DNA from: RH-AL1 sp050013235
GTDB taxonomy: Bacteria > Pseudomonadota > Alphaproteobacteria > Rhizobiales > Beijerinckiaceae
Length of the DNA stretch: 64,000 nucleotides
Assembly (NCBI GenBank): GCA_050013235.1
Contig: JBEKFQ010000001.1
Span: 1 to 64,000, forward strand
Direction: 5' to 3'
The position numbers and the translations under genes were made by a program. The notes beneath the pieces were generated by a model. It saw only the letters and a program-made list of their open reading frames with translations. It did not search any database and was not told where the DNA came from. Below are positions 63,630 to 64,000 of this stretch, piece after piece. Position 1 is the first letter of the stretch; each line of letters begins with the position of its first letter.

Positions 63630-64000
63630 ATGCGCCTATCCAAATATTTCCTGCCGATTCTTCGCGACAATCCCAAGGAAGCCGAGATCGTCTCGCACCG
63701 GTTGATGCTGCGCGCTGGCATGATCCGCCAGGAGGCGTCGGGCATTTACGCCTGGCTGCCGCTCGGCTTCCGCGTCTTGAAAAAGATCGAGCAGATCGTG
63801 CGCGAGGAAATGGACCGGGCCGGGGCCATCGAGCTTTTGATGCCCACTCTCCAGCTCGCCGATCTCTGGCGCGAGACCGGGCGCTACGATGCTTACGGCC
63901 CCGAAATGCTGCGCATCACCGACCGTCACAAGCGCGAGCTGCTCTACGGGCCGACCAACGAGGATATGATCACCGAAATTTTCCGGGCCTCGGTGCGCAG
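63630..64000 (+). CDS. proS: Prolyl-tRNA synthetase, N-terminal part (runs off the window)
   Basis: ProS charges tRNA-Pro. The 123 visible codons start MRLSKYFLPILRDNPKEAE and include ASGIYAWLPLGFRVLKKIEQIVREEM, LLMPTLQLADLWRETGRYD and LLYGPTNEDMITEIFR, the class II motif 1 and early motif 2 regions of the short alphaproteobacterial ProS type. ATG 63630 is the only good start. The frame is open to the end of the window. Confidence 0.95.
   Translation, partial: MRLSKYFLPILRDNPKEAEIVSHRLMLRAGMIRQEASGIYAWLPLGFRVLKKIEQIVREEMDRAGAIELLMPTLQLADLWRETGRYDAYGPEMLRITDRHKRELLYGPTNEDMITEIFRASVR

Overview
The window looks like a chromosome segment from an alphaproteobacterium of the order Hyphomicrobiales (Rhizobiales). 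The exact genus is not resolved; a Beijerinckiaceae-like organism is plausible. Support comes from high GC with strong GC3 bias, the order ctaC-ctaD-ctaB-coxF-ctaG-ctaE-DUF983-SURF1-thrC-M16 peptidase, an ATP synthase F0 operon with separate b and b' subunits and no F1 genes beside it, a kinase-fold ThrB, a suf operon carrying two cysteine desulfurases, and an Irr-type iron box (ICE) upstream of that operon. No rRNA, CRISPR array or complete insertion sequence was seen.

Layout. Positions 1-7384 are the right end of an integrated genomic island, somewhat AT-richer than the rest: a MobV/Pre-like protein with a very long coiled coil, a DUF3102-like protein, an AlpA-like small HTH protein, an unrecognised 320-residue protein and a tyrosine integrase. 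The integrase abuts a 49-bp 3' fragment of a tRNA-Glu gene, which I read as the right attachment site; the intact tRNA should lie left of the window. From 7.4 to 24.5 kb are mostly core genes: gyrA, an AraC-type regulator, an MNT/HEPN pair, coaD with two cyclophilins, queA-tgt, a DUF502 protein, thrB-rnhA, a peroxiredoxin with a DsbD-N-like protein, and yqgE. From 24.5 to 37.7 kb the minus strand carries a degenerate GGDEF-EAL membrane protein, a GNAT enzyme, an M16 peptidase, thrC and the aa3 cytochrome oxidase cluster. From 38 to 46 kb are an IalB-family protein, the F0 operon, tyrS and anmK. From 45.8 to 52.8 kb is the suf operon. The rest holds an alpha/beta hydrolase, a DEAD-box helicase, the periplasmic glucan operon mdoGH, the UDP-GlcNAc genes glmU and glmS, and the start of proS.

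How the genes work together. The ctaB/ctaG/SURF1/coxF genes supply heme and copper insertion for the oxidase encoded with them, and the F0 operon uses the resulting proton gradient. The suf operon builds Fe-S clusters and is probably iron-controlled through the ICE. glmS and glmU make UDP-GlcNAc, while AnmK recycles anhydromuramic acid. queA and tgt sit together as a queuosine pair, but the Tgt has lost most of its zinc ligands.

Most interesting points: the Tgt without three of four zinc ligands; the EAL/GGDEF protein with substituted catalytic residues and a 3-residue insertion; two strong hairpins between atpE and the b' gene; three tandem 23-mers directly before glmS; a family of structured repeats placed just 3' of genes, with some covariation; the ICE; and the tRNA-Glu-bounded island with an atypical MobV protein. 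All calls come from reading the sequence without database searches.
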